Assembly: GCF_002407185.1 (NCBI RefSeq)
Contig: NZ_CP023563.1
Location: 1,736,001 to 1,800,000 of the forward strand
Origin: Brachybacterium vulturis
Lineage (GTDB): Bacteria > Actinomycetota > Actinomycetes > Actinomycetales > Dermabacteraceae
DNA: 64,000 nucleotides
Direction: 5' to 3'
Position numbers and translations under genes: made by a program. Of this stretch, positions 7,288 to 18,409 are shown in pieces (the stretch's first letter is position 1; every line of letters begins with the position of its first letter). Under the pieces are notes generated by a model. It was given only the letters and a program-made list of their open reading frames with translations. It searched no databases and had not been told where the DNA came from.

Positions 7288-8196
7288 GTGGAACCCGTCT
7301 CGCTGATCGTCCTGCTCGTCATGGGCACCCTCGCCGGAGCCATCAACGCCGCAGTCGGCTCCGGGTCGCTGCTCACCCTCCCGGTGCTGCTGGCCCTCGG
7401 GATCCCGCCGGGGGTCGCGGTGCGCACCAACACCATCGGGATCCTCTTCTCGACCTTCGGCTCCGTGTACGGGTATCGCCGCGAGATCGCTGAGGAGAAG
7501 GGGAATCTCGGCCCGCTCATGGCGGTCACCGCCGTGTGCGCCACCGGCGGTGCGCTGCTGCTGCTGATCTCTCCCACCGGCGCGCTCGATGTGATCGTGC
7601 CGCTGCTCATCGTCTTCGCACTGGGCATGGTCGTCTTCCAGAAGCGCATCACCGCCGCGCTCCGCTCCTCTCAGGAACGGCGCGCGGCACGCCGAGCGGC
7701 CGGGAGCACCGCCACCGCGGCAGCGGAGCGAGGCCGTGGCCCGGTCACCGCCGCCGGCCCTGCGCTCGAGGGGGGCGCTGCGACGGAGGCCGGGACGGAT
7801 GCGATCGTCGGGGCCGCGTCACGGAGCCCGTACCGCTCGCCGGGCCTGATCGGCACGATGGGCGCCGCCTCGGTCTACGGCGGCTATTTCACCGCTGCTC
7901 AGGGCATCCTCTACCTCGGCGTGCTCGGTGCGTTCACCGGGCGCTCGATGCGTTCGGTCAACAGCATCAAGAACCTGCTCAGCCTGATCGTGAACCTCGC
8001 CGCCGCCACCGTGTACCTGATCGCGCACTTCGTGCTGGGGGTCGAGATCGTCTGGCTCGCGACCGCGGCGATCGCCGTCGGTGCTCTGCTCGGCGGATAC
8101 TTCGGTGCCCACCTCGCCAAGCGGATGCCGGAGTGGCTGCTGCGCGGCATCATCGTCGCCGTCGCCCTGTTCGCACTGGTGCGCCAGATCCTCTGA
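7288..8196 (+). CDS. TauE/SafE family permease (sulfite/sulfonate exporter type)
   Basis: This integral membrane protein of about 302 aa has eight predicted membrane segments and belongs to the TauE/SafE (DUF81) family, whose members export sulfite, sulfoacetate or related anions. The N-terminal family motif GTLAGAINAAVGSGSLLTLPVLLALGIPPGVAVRTNTIG is clear. The second half repeats it (GAASVYGGYFTAAQGILYLGVLGAF...SVNSIKNLLSLIVN). A long polar, Ala/Arg-rich cytoplasmic loop of roughly 60 residues (about 127-190) divides the halves and is longer than typical. The frame opens at GTG 7261, but 7288 is preferred because a TAGAGT -10-like box lies just before it and 7261 abuts the hmp terminator stem. 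The substrate is not deducible; no sulfur genes are adjacent. Confidence 0.88.
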   Translation: MEPVSLIVLLVMGTLAGAINAAVGSGSLLTLPVLLALGIPPGVAVRTNTIGILFSTFGSVYGYRREIAEEKGNLGPLMAVTAVCATGGALLLLISPTGALDVIVPLLIVFALGMVVFQKRITAALRSSQERRAARRAAGSTATAAAERGRGPVTAAGPALEGGAATEAGTDAIVGAASRSPYRSPGLIGTMGAASVYGGYFTAAQGILYLGVLGAFTGRSMRSVNSIKNLLSLIVNLAAATVYLIAHFVLGVEIVWLATAAIAVGALLGGYFGAHLAKRMPEWLLRGIIVAVALFALVRQIL

Positions 8197-8208
8197 CCGG
8201 CCCCGCCC

Positions 8209-8223
8209 GGCTGCGCGGCAGCC
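8209..8223. terminator. small hairpin between convergent genes
   Basis: GGCTGC (8209-8214) and GCAGCC (8218-8223) form a 6-bp stem with a GCG loop, in the 105-bp gap between the convergent permease and hydrolase genes. It is a plausible bidirectional terminator. Confidence 0.4.
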
Positions 8224-8301
8224 CCGCCCAGCGGCGCCGAGTGCGACCGGCGGCACCGCTCCCGGCGTTCGAGGGGTGCCGTACGCAGCACTGAACTCGT
8301 C

Positions 8302-9090
8302 TCAGCGCAGGAACGGCAGGACGTGCGCGAGCACCTCGTCCGGCGGGAACAGGGTGGCGCCGTGGTCGCGGCCCGGCAGCGGCACGAACTCCGCATCCGG
8401 CATCAGTGCGGCGGCCCGCTGCGACTCCTCGAATCGCGGATGATCCTCGGTGCCCGCCATCCACAGGGCCGGCACTGCGGACCCGGCGAGCACGTCATCC
8501 GGGACCGCCGGGGTCCGGTCCGTGGCCTCCAGCAGGGCCGCGACCGCCCGGGGATCAGCCGCGAGGAAGGCGGTGCGGGTGGCCCGGGCGTGGCGCGGGA
8601 CGACTTCGGGACCCAGGCCCTGCCCGGCGCAGAACGCCTCCATGCCCTCGGTCCGCACGGCCTCGATCACGCCGGGGAAGAACACCGAGTCCACGACGCC
8701 GTGCTGTGCGGAGGCGGAACCGCCGAGGCTGATCAGGTGCGTCACCCGGTCCGGATGGGAGAGCGCGGTGCTCAGCGCCACCCGCGCCCCGAGCGAGTAG
8801 CCCAGCAGCGCGGCGCGTGCGATGTCCTCGGCATCGAGGATGGCGAGCAGATCGGCGACGAAGGTCTGCTGGGTGAAGGCCGACGTCTCATGGGGCGCTC
8901 CCGACATGCCGTGCCCGCGCAGATCGACCCGGACCACCGTGTGCTCGGTCGAGAGCGGCCCGAGGTAGCCCAGCCCGCGCCAGATCGCTCGGGAGAGGAC
9001 CGAGCCGTGCAGCAGCACCAGGGCCGGGCCGGAGCCGGAGACGTCGTAGCGCAGCTCGATGCCGTCGACGGGTGAGGGGATGACGGGCAT
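8302..9090 (-). CDS. alpha/beta-fold hydrolase
   Basis: This soluble 262-aa alpha/beta hydrolase is of unknown substrate. Visible features are the oxyanion-hole loop LLHGSVLSRAIW (27-38), DLRGHGMSG (56-64), the nucleophile elbow GYSLGAR with Ser99, a candidate acidic residue in WMAGTEDHPRF, and the catalytic His in LPGRDHGATLF near the C-terminus. The pattern is that of general esterases/lactonases related to 3-oxoadipate enol-lactonase; no aromatic-degradation genes are nearby. The frame extends 22 codons upstream, but the ATG at 9090 is preferred because the conserved first beta-strand (IELRYDVSGSGPALVLLHG) follows immediately. The ribosome-binding site is weak (GGAAG, about 12 nt upstream). 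Confidence 0.88.
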   Translation of the reverse strand: MPVIPSPVDGIELRYDVSGSGPALVLLHGSVLSRAIWRGLGYLGPLSTEHTVVRVDLRGHGMSGAPHETSAFTQQTFVADLLAILDAEDIARAALLGYSLGARVALSTALSHPDRVTHLISLGGSASAQHGVVDSVFFPGVIEAVRTEGMEAFCAGQGLGPEVVPRHARATRTAFLAADPRAVAALLEATDRTPAVPDDVLAGSAVPALWMAGTEDHPRFEESQRAAALMPDAEFVPLPGRDHGATLFPPDEVLAHVLPFLR

Positions 9091-9174
9091 GGACCGAGTC
9101 TTCCATGTGGTGAGGACGCGGTGATCCCCACGGGCATTTCCGCGACGACCAGGCACGAGAGCCTCGACGGGTGA

Positions 9175-10011
9175 TCAGCCGACCGGCAGAGCAATCTGCG
9201 GTGAGACATGAACCCAGTTGACGCTCCAGGTGAAGCGATCGTCTCCGTTCCTGTCACCGAAGTACACGTCCAGGTACGGGCCGTTGCGAAGCACGCCCAC
9301 GTCCCGGATGTGATGATCCTTCGTGGTGTAGTCGAAGTGGAAGCCGGTGATTCCGAACTCGGCGCGCGGGGGAGCGTCCAGATCTGTCCTGTCTGCACCC
9401 TTGGCCACACCGGACGAGCTGCCCGTGGCGATGTTCATGCCCGCCTGCGGGATCGACACGAAGTCGACGAGGTACCCGAAGACATCGTCGTCGTTCCTGT
9501 CGTTGAACGTCACGGTGAGGACATCGCCACTGATCTGCACACCGAGTTGATCGATGTGGTGATCCCGCCCGCCTGTGAAGTAGAGCGTGAAACCGGTCAG
9601 TGCGTACAGGCGAGGAAACGGTGAGAGCCTGTCTCGCGGAATCCTCCTCTCCACCGTTCCGACCGCGCCCAGATCACGCATCTGGAACCGTGAACCACGC
9701 GGCAGGAGCGCGTGGGCCGCACGGTAGAAGTACCAATCCGAGCCGCTGTCCGGGTCCCTGTCGCGCAACGAGACTGCGAGGCGACCGTCCGGCACGGAAA
9801 GATGAGGCCGGGCGGCATTCGGTGTCAGGTCCTGTGAGTCCCCGCCGGGCAGCAGCATGAGCATGTTGAGATGGTTGTCCGGTGGCGTCGTGTCGCCCAC
9901 CCCGTACCCGAGATAGAATCCATGGAGCATGGGGACTCTGTTGCCTGACCGTGCGTAAGTCTCGTCGAGTTCTGTGCCCTTCTCGAATCCCATACTGCTG
10001 ACTGTGGCCAT
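9175..10011 (-). CDS. unknown protein with three DHHI-type beta repeats
   Basis: I do not recognise this 278-aa protein. It has no signal peptide or membrane segment. Internal comparison shows three copies of one pattern: A at about 30-101 (GFYLGYGVGD...DNHLNML...GRLAVSLRDRDPDSGSDWYFY), B at 139-188 (LTGFTLYFTGGRDHHIDQLG...LTVTFNDRNDDDVFGYLVDF) and C at 222-271 (ITGFHFDYTTKDHHIRDVGV...LDVYFGDRNGDDRFTWSVNW). The shared core is GF-x-aromatic, DhHi, a beta-strand, then DR(N/D)xDDxFxY. The Asp/His-rich loops could bind metal or sugar; this is inference. The ATG at 10011 is chosen for its AGGAG site 10 nt upstream; the 155-codon upstream extension is arginine-rich, non-native sequence inside the divergent regulator. 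Its codon use is visibly less G+C-rich than its neighbours, suggesting acquisition. Confidence 0.75.
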   Translation of the reverse strand: MATVSSMGFEKGTELDETYARSGNRVPMLHGFYLGYGVGDTTPPDNHLNMLMLLPGGDSQDLTPNAARPHLSVPDGRLAVSLRDRDPDSGSDWYFYRAAHALLPRGSRFQMRDLGAVGTVERRIPRDRLSPFPRLYALTGFTLYFTGGRDHHIDQLGVQISGDVLTVTFNDRNDDDVFGYLVDFVSIPQAGMNIATGSSSGVAKGADRTDLDAPPRAEFGITGFHFDYTTKDHHIRDVGVLRNGPYLDVYFGDRNGDDRFTWSVNWVHVSPQIALPVG

Positions 10012-10107
10012 GACCTGTATCTCCTGCTGATCGAGGGATGAACTGCTCGGTGGGGAACCCACTGTGCCCACGAGCCCTTTCACCGACCTCTCACGGGCCT
10101 GCCGCGG
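10012..10107. promoter_or_regulatory. shared divergent promoter region
   Basis: These 96 bp separate the divergent DHHI-repeat gene and the BTAD/NB-ARC regulator, so they should hold both promoters. They contain an inverted repeat GTGGG-GAA-CCCAC (10050-10062), with another CCCAC 9 bp further on (10067-10071). This is a candidate regulator site. No convincing -35/-10 pair was found on either strand. Confidence 0.35.
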
Positions 10108-13032
10108 GTGGACAATGGGGCCATGGTCATGGCACCAGTGGAGATCGGCGTCCTGGGGTCGCTCGAGGTCCGGAGCGCTGGGGCGGTGATCGAGATGCGC
10201 GGCGCGCGGCTCCGAACGGCTCTGGCCACGCTCGTGATCCACGCTCCCCATCCGGTCTCCGCGGACGCGATCGCCACAGCGGTGTGGGGCGAGAACCTGC
10301 CGGCCCGACCGCACGGCGCCGTGCAGACGATCATGTTCCGGTTGCGAGCAGCGATCGGCGAGTCCGTCGTGCGGACAGGCCCGGCCGGCTACAACCTCGA
10401 GCTTCCCGCTGATGCAGTCGACGTCGCCCGGTTCGAGGAGCTGTGCCGGCGGGCCGGGACCACGCCGCCTCAGCAAGGGGCCGTACTGCTCGATTCTGCT
10501 CTGGAGCTATGGCGCGGTCCTGCGTACTCCGAGTTCGCCGACATGGACGTCGCCCGGGCAGAAGCCGTCCGCCTCGACGAGCTGTGGATGCACTTCATGG
10601 AGCGCCGTGCGATGCTCGCGCTCGAGCTCGGCGACGCCGACGGGGCCGTCTCCCGACTGCAGCGGGTCGTCGACGAGCAGCCTCTGCGTGAGCACGCCCA
10701 CGGACTGCTCATGACTGCTCTTTCGAGGGCCGGCAGAACGGCAGATGCCCTTGACCACTTTCAGACGCTGCGCCAACACCTCGCCCAGGAACTGGGCCTC
10801 GATCCGTCTCCGACGCTGCGGGATCTCCAGGTGCAGATCCTCGGCCACGCCGTTCCGCAGCACACAGGTCCGGCCCTCCAGCCGTCCCTGCCACGACCCC
10901 CGCACCTACCACCGGGGTGGCAGCCGGCCGGAGATCTCTTCATCGGCCGGGAAGACGAGTCCCTCGCGCTCCTGCGGGCCGTCACCGATGGCAGGCTGGT
11001 GTGCGTCACCGGCCCGGGCGGGGTCGGCAAGAGTCGTCTCGTGGCCGAGGTCCTGCCCGAGCTCTCCCGGCGGCTCGCCCGCCCGGTCGCGGTGGTCGAA
11101 CTGGCCGATGCCGCTCCGGGAGAGGTCGACGAGACAGTCGCGGCGACGCTCCGCCTCGGGGCCACCTCCGATCCTCGTGCCGCCGTGATCGAGTACCTCG
11201 GCGCCACGTCGCTGATCCTCGTCCTCGATGGCTGCGAGGGTGTCCGCGAGCAGACACGGAGCTTCGTGGAGCCCGTCTGGCGAACGGCACCGCGCGTCCA
11301 CCTCGTGGTGACGAGCCGCCGTCGGCTGGAGCTGGAGGTCGAACAGGTGCTCCCCCTGGGGACGCTGCCGTCGCCCTGCCCTGCGGACCCTCCGGACCGT
11401 GCAGTCACGACGCCGGCCATGCGGCTGTTCCTGGAACGGATGCGGCGTCTGCGGCCCGCGACGGATCTCACCGGACCCGTGGTGGACGACGCAGGCGAGA
11501 TGTGTCGTCTCCTCGACGGCTTGCCTTTGGCGCTCGAACTGGCCGCGACTCAGGCCGCCACGGTCGGCGTGCGAGCCGTGCGGGAGGAACTTGCGGCCGG
11601 CGTGCAGCTCGGCGGCAGCGAGGCAGGTTCGCTGCGCGCCGTCGTCGCGCGATCGTACGACCTGCTCGAGGGAGGGGACCGTGCACTGCTCAGTCGGCTC
11701 GCATCGTTCAGCGCAGGTTTCGGGCTCGATGACGCCGAGCAGGTCGCGCCCGAGGGGCAGGCTCGCTCCGGCCTGTCCCGGCTGGTCCACGCCTCATTGG
11801 TCACGCCGATCGAAGGTGAGATCGCACCGCGCTTCCGCCTGCTGGGACCGGTGCGCGCATACGCGAGTGAATGGGCCGACGCGGACACCCCCGCGACCTT
11901 TTGGCGATGGGCGGCAGACCGCAGCGACATGCTGTCCGAGCAGGCGGTCGGTCCAGGCGCGACGACGGCGCTGGCCCTCCTCGACCTCACGCAGGCGGAC
12001 CTCGCCGCAGCCGCGGCCGGGGCCATATCCGGGGGACGAGTAGACCTGGCGGCCCGCATCGTCGGCAACGCGGGATCGTGCGTTCACTGGGTCCCTGGAA
12101 CCGCCCTGGCCGAGGTCACGATCCAGGTCGGCGACCATCCCGACCTCCCGGGAGCAGAGGAAGCCTCCCGTGCACGCGCCGCGGCGGCGATGGTCGCCGT
12201 CGAGCGCGGCGAGCTCGATCGAGCCGAGCGGCTCGGCCTGAGCGCCCTGCGGGCGGCTGTCACGACGCAGGAGCGATACCTTGCCCTGACATCGCTGAGC
12301 GTTGCGGCCGTCTATGCCGGAGAGCGCGGAAAGGCGGCGAGGCTCTGGCAGGAGGTCGCCTCGCTCGATGACCTTTCCGCGGCCTACGTGGTCGATGCAC
12401 ACGCCGCGCTGGCGCTGGTGCTCGTGGCATCCGGGGCCACAGCCGACGCTGAGCTCCACGCCGCTGCCGCGTCCCGGGCGGCCGAACGCAGCGGGGCCGC
12501 CCCCCGGCTGGCATTCGCGCTCTATGCCAGCGGCGAAGTGCTGCTCACCAGTGACGTGGAAGCGGCCGCCGACGTCCTGCGGGAAGCGGCTCGAGTGGCT
12601 GACACCTCCCATGCCGAGCAGATCGCCACGGTCACCAGGGTGGCGCTGCTGTCCGCGCTGGCTCGCAGCGGCCGGACGGCCGACGCCCTCGACCTTTCCC
12701 GCACCCTGCTGGATCTTCAGCAACGACGGGGCCACTGGCCGCAGGCATGGACCACGATGCGAATTCTCGCCGAAGTGTTCACCCTGGTCGGACGACTCGA
12801 GACAGCCGAGCTGGTGCTGGCCGCCGCAGAGTCGGATGAGTCGGCGCCGAATCTGGCGGGCGCTGACGTCGACCGTTACCGGCAGCTTCGCACGAAGATG
12901 CACCAGGAGCTCGGCACCGATCGCGCCCACCGCATCGCGGCTCTCGCGCGGCTGCTTCCCCGCACGCAGATTCTCGATCGCGTCCGCAGCGCGGTCGTCG
13001 CATCGAGCACGCAGGATGCTGATCTGCCGTGA
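10108..13032 (+). CDS. AfsR/SARP-like regulator: OmpR-type DNA-binding + BTAD + NB-ARC ATPase + TPR-like
   Basis: This 974-aa STAND-type transcription factor has a winged-helix DNA-binding domain (about 10-100: IGVLGSLEV...LRTALATLVIHAPHPVSADAIATAVWGENLP...YNLEL), then a bacterial transcriptional activator domain (about 105-250, ending HLAQELGLDPSPTLRDLQVQIL). The NTPase has Walker A GPGGVGKS (302-309), Walker B LILVLDGCE (Asp374), VVTSRRRLEL, and the NB-ARC marker GLPLAL from Gly471. The alanine-rich C-terminal third resembles TPR superhelices. This architecture belongs to AfsR/LuxR-like activators that sense a ligand and oligomerise. GTG 10108 is listed; ATG 10123 or ATG 10129 (GGGG 8 nt upstream) are alternatives. 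It is divergent from the DHHI-repeat gene, its likely target. No biosynthetic cluster is present. Confidence 0.9.
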   Translation: MDNGAMVMAPVEIGVLGSLEVRSAGAVIEMRGARLRTALATLVIHAPHPVSADAIATAVWGENLPARPHGAVQTIMFRLRAAIGESVVRTGPAGYNLELPADAVDVARFEELCRRAGTTPPQQGAVLLDSALELWRGPAYSEFADMDVARAEAVRLDELWMHFMERRAMLALELGDADGAVSRLQRVVDEQPLREHAHGLLMTALSRAGRTADALDHFQTLRQHLAQELGLDPSPTLRDLQVQILGHAVPQHTGPALQPSLPRPPHLPPGWQPAGDLFIGREDESLALLRAVTDGRLVCVTGPGGVGKSRLVAEVLPELSRRLARPVAVVELADAAPGEVDETVAATLRLGATSDPRAAVIEYLGATSLILVLDGCEGVREQTRSFVEPVWRTAPRVHLVVTSRRRLELEVEQVLPLGTLPSPCPADPPDRAVTTPAMRLFLERMRRLRPATDLTGPVVDDAGEMCRLLDGLPLALELAATQAATVGVRAVREELAAGVQLGGSEAGSLRAVVARSYDLLEGGDRALLSRLASFSAGFGLDDAEQVAPEGQARSGLSRLVHASLVTPIEGEIAPRFRLLGPVRAYASEWADADTPATFWRWAADRSDMLSEQAVGPGATTALALLDLTQADLAAAAAGAISGGRVDLAARIVGNAGSCVHWVPGTALAEVTIQVGDHPDLPGAEEASRARAAAAMVAVERGELDRAERLGLSALRAAVTTQERYLALTSLSVAAVYAGERGKAARLWQEVASLDDLSAAYVVDAHAALALVLVASGATADAELHAAAASRAAERSGAAPRLAFALYASGEVLLTSDVEAAADVLREAARVADTSHAEQIATVTRVALLSALARSGRTADALDLSRTLLDLQQRRGHWPQAWTTMRILAEVFTLVGRLETAELVLAAAESDESAPNLAGADVDRYRQLRTKMHQELGTDRAHRIAALARLLPRTQILDRVRSAVVASSTQDADLP

Positions 13033-13145
13033 TGCCGGTCCTCGAGGCGAGTCCTCGAGACGTGGGCCGCTGAAGGGCCGCCTGCCGTACCGGATGTCCC
13101 GGGCCAGCAGGCGTCCTCTTCGTCGGGATCACTGAGGCTCGGGTG

Positions 13146-15530
<2,385 letters not shown>

Positions 15531-16733
15531 TCACCCGTCCGGCTGCTCGTCGACGATCTCGACGCTCCAGGGGTCGGAGAGCACCAGGCGGGTGGCGCCG
15601 TCCTCGTCCACGGTCACGGCGAAAGCATGTGCCCGGTACTCGCCGGGGCGCAGAGCAGGGGGACCGCAGGCCTCACGGGTGGTCCACGCCCGGCCGGTGC
15701 GCGTCACCCCGTCCTCGTCGATCCACTGCAGGGAGATCCGGGGAGTGTTGCGCGCCTCGGCCACGACGGTCCCGGTGCCCGGATGCGTCAGCACGACCCC
15801 CTGGAACAGCGCTCGGGTGCCGAGATCCGGCGAGGTGACCGTCACCTGGGCGCTCACCGAGACGCCGAGCTCATCCTCCGGCACCCGGGTGGAGACCCGC
15901 GTGGTGGGATCGGCGACCTCCACGGTCAGCTCGTCCCCCTCGCCCAGCGGCACCAGCCTCGCCCCGCACTGCAGCGGCGAGAGGTCCACGGGGACCTCTC
16001 CCGACGGGGCGGTCACCACGCCGGGCACCACCTCGACCGCGCCGTCGACCACGTCCACCAGCACGTCCCCGTCCGCGCTCCAGCCGGCGTCGGCCTCGCC
16101 GCGGCCGGGACCATCGATGCCGCCGCCGCGGAGCCGCAGCAGGAACTGCCCGTCCGGCAGCGGGGAGTCGTCACAGGTCCCCAGCGTCAGGTGGGCGGTG
16201 ACGGCCGAGGGGGCGGGGCCGTCCCCGGAGACCTCGACCCGCTCTCGGACCACGATCGGCGGGACCGGCGCGCCCGCGATCCCGAGCTCTCCCTCGAAGC
16301 CCGGAGCCGGGAGGCCCCGGTTCTCCGGATCGGCGGGCACCAGCACTCCCACCGGTGCGAAGCCCCGATAGTGATGGTCCGCCTCCAGACGGAAGCGCCC
16401 GGAGACCTCGAGGACGTTCCCCTCGGCCCGCACCGTCTGCGGCGTCAGCGTCCCACCCGCGGTCGACGCCACCGGCGGCGTGCCGGCGCCGGGCCGGCAC
16501 AGCCAGGACGGATCCACCGGGGTGCTCTCGGCGGCGGCCACCGCAGCGGGGTCCATCGGCTCCGCAGCAGCGGGGGAGGAGGTCTCCGCCCCGCTCCCGG
16601 AGCGGCCGGGGAGCGCGTCACAGGCGCTGAGGGAGAATGCCAGCACTGCGGAGGCCAGGGCGGCACCCGCCCGGCGGGCCCGGCGGACGGGGCGCGAGGG
16701 CACCATGTGCTCCCCGTCCTCGACGTCGATCAT
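15531..16733 (-). CDS. large predicted lipoprotein of unknown function
   Basis: This is a predicted cell-surface lipoprotein of 400 aa. The N-terminus has an arginine-rich n-region (RPVRRARRAG), a hydrophobic stretch and the lipobox FSLSAC, with Cys38 lipidated. The mature part opens with a Ser/Ala/Pro linker, then consists of beta-rich segments with repeated TPQTV, VRERVEVSGDGPAPSAVTAHLTLGTCDDSPLPDGQFLLRLRGG and VTVDEDGATRLVLSDPWSVEIVDEQ patterns suggestive of Ig-like folds. Several cysteines (CRPG, GTCDD, LQCGA, REACGPP) may form disulfides outside the cell. I do not recognise a family. The start at 16733 follows GAGGGGGACGAG; an internal ATG at 16706 is a possible alternative. It is divergent from hisD. 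Confidence 0.75.
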   Translation of the reverse strand: MIDVEDGEHMVPSRPVRRARRAGAALASAVLAFSLSACDALPGRSGSGAETSSPAAAEPMDPAAVAAAESTPVDPSWLCRPGAGTPPVASTAGGTLTPQTVRAEGNVLEVSGRFRLEADHHYRGFAPVGVLVPADPENRGLPAPGFEGELGIAGAPVPPIVVRERVEVSGDGPAPSAVTAHLTLGTCDDSPLPDGQFLLRLRGGGIDGPGRGEADAGWSADGDVLVDVVDGAVEVVPGVVTAPSGEVPVDLSPLQCGARLVPLGEGDELTVEVADPTTRVSTRVPEDELGVSVSAQVTVTSPDLGTRALFQGVVLTHPGTGTVVAEARNTPRISLQWIDEDGVTRTGRAWTTREACGPPALRPGEYRAHAFAVTVDEDGATRLVLSDPWSVEIVDEQPDG

Positions 16734-16924
16734 CTCGTCCCCCTCGCCTATTCGCGGCCCGTCACCCCGCCTCCGGAGACGGCGAGGCCGCCCGCGACCC
16801 TCGGCATGAACGTACCGGAGGGAGCGGCGGGCACGGGAGGACACTGCTCGGAATCGTCGCAGCGAGCGCGGCCGGAGGGCCTTCCGCGACGTGGGCAGGG
16901 TGCGCCTCCCGGACGAGGCGCTCC

Positions 16925-16930
16925 TAGACT
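16925..16930 (+). promoter_or_regulatory. -10 box of a probable leaderless hisD promoter
   Basis: TAGACT is followed by 6 nt and then the hisD ATG at 16937. No Shine-Dalgarno sequence is present in the gap. The layout matches leaderless transcription. Confidence 0.5.
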
Positions 16931-16936
16931 GCCACC

Positions 16937-18274
16937 ATGCCTGCTTCCGCCCCGTTCCTCGCCGTGACCGATCTGCGCACACGGACCCTCAGCCCCGCTG
17001 AGCTCTCGGCCGCCCTGCCGCGCGCCGAGCTGGACGTCGAGGCCGCGGCCGCCGCCGTGCGACCGGTGGTCGAGGACGTCGCCGCCCGCGGCGCGGAGGC
17101 CGTGCTCGAGGCCTCCGAGCGCTTCGACGGGATACGGCCCGAGCATCTGCGGGTCCCGCAGGCCGCGCTGCGGCGGGCGCTCGAGGAGCTCGATCCCGCG
17201 ATCCGTGCCGCGCTCGAGGAGTCGGCCGAGCGGGTGCGCCGGGTCGATGCCGCCCAGGCCCGCCCGGCCGAGAGCGTCGAGGTGGTGCCCGGCGGCACCG
17301 TCACCCAGCGCTGGGTGCCCGTGGCCCGGGTGGGGCTCTATGTCCCCGGCGGCCGCGCCGTGCTGCCCAGCTCGGTGGTGATGAACGTGGTCCCCGCCCA
17401 GGTCGCGGGTGTCGAGCAGATCGTGCTCGCCTCTCCGCCGCAGAAGGAGCACGGCGGGCTGCCGCACCCCACGATCATGGCGGCCTGCGCGCTGCTCGGG
17501 GTCACCGAGGTGCTCGCCGTCGGCGGTGCCCAGGCGATCGCGCTGCTGGCCCACGGCGCCGACGACCTCGGCGACGGCGCGGCACTGGAGAGCGTGGACC
17601 TGGTCACCGGCCCGGGCAACGTCTATGTCGCCGCCGCCAAGCGCCTGGTGCGCGGCACGGTGGGCATCGACGCGGAGGCCGGACCCACCGAGATCGCGAT
17701 CCTGGCCGATGGCGCCGCCGACCCGGCCTACGTCGCCGCGGACCTGATCTCCCAGGCCGAGCACGATCCGCTGGCCGCGAGCGTGCTGGTCACCGACTCG
17801 CCGCAGCTCGCCGCGGCGGTCGAGGCCGAGCTCGCGGTGCAGGTCCCGCAGGCTCTGCACCGCGCACGGATCGAGCAGGCGCTGCGCGGTCAGCAGAGCG
17901 GGATCGTGCTGGTCACGGACCTCGAGCAGGGGCTCGCGGTCGTCGACGCCTACGGCGCCGAGCACCTCGAGATCCAGACCGCCGACGCCGCAGAGGTCGC
18001 CGCCCGCGTCACCAATGCCGGCGCCGTCTTCGTCGGCCCCCACAGCCCGGTGAGCCTCGGTGACTACGCCGCAGGCTCCAACCACGTCCTGCCCACCGGC
18101 GGCACCTCGCGCTTCACCGGCGGCCTCGGTGTGCAGACCTTCCTGCGCGGCATCCACGTCGTCCACTACGACCGGGGCGCGCTCGCCGGGGCCCGCGCGG
18201 CGGCGACCACGCTCGCCGACGCGGAGGGTCTGCCCGCCCATGGCAGTGCGATCGACATCCGCTTCGCGGACTGA
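16937..18274 (+). CDS. hisD: histidinol dehydrogenase
   Basis: This 445-aa cytosolic zinc enzyme catalyses the last two steps of histidine synthesis, oxidising L-histidinol to L-histidine with two NAD+. Family blocks are all present: [46 protein letters not shown], the NAD region [14 protein letters not shown], the glycine-rich [48 protein letters not shown] with zinc-site residues, and the [17 protein letters not shown] motif. The length matches the family. The gene stands alone here, about 8.8 kb before hisC-hisB-hisH-priA, so the his genes are split by the LacI sugar locus. The ATG has no ribosome-binding site but a TAGACT -10-like box 6 nt upstream, pointing to a leaderless mRNA. Confidence 0.97.
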   Translation: MPASAPFLAVTDLRTRTLSPAELSAALPRAELDVEAAAAAVRPVVEDVAARGAEAVLEASERFDGIRPEHLRVPQAALRRALEELDPAIRAALEESAERVRRVDAAQARPAESVEVVPGGTVTQRWVPVARVGLYVPGGRAVLPSSVVMNVVPAQVAGVEQIVLASPPQKEHGGLPHPTIMAACALLGVTEVLAVGGAQAIALLAHGADDLGDGAALESVDLVTGPGNVYVAAAKRLVRGTVGIDAEAGPTEIAILADGAADPAYVAADLISQAEHDPLAASVLVTDSPQLAAAVEAELAVQVPQALHRARIEQALRGQQSGIVLVTDLEQGLAVVDAYGAEHLEIQTADAAEVAARVTNAGAVFVGPHSPVSLGDYAAGSNHVLPTGGTSRFTGGLGVQTFLRGIHVVHYDRGALAGARAAATTLADAEGLPAHGSAIDIRFAD

Positions 18275-18409
18275 CGCGCCAGGGGAGCGAGCGGGCGCCC
18301 GCGTCGTGAGCTCCGGCGCGGGGGATTGCCCCACTGCCGCCTCACCTGCATAGAGCCCGTTCGTCGGCGGCTGCTCCGCGCTTCCTCCGTGCTCGGAGCG
18401 CCGTGACCC

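Noticed and set aside
10018-10476. N-terminal extension of the DHHI-repeat protein to 433 aa
   Set aside because: The extra region overlaps the divergent regulator, is arginine/histidine-rich read-through, and a good ribosome-binding site precedes the ATG at 10011.
9175-13145. Antibiotic-type biosynthetic cluster suggested by the SARP/AfsR-like regulator
   Set aside because: No polyketide, peptide synthetase, terpene or tailoring enzymes are near; the neighbours are housekeeping genes.
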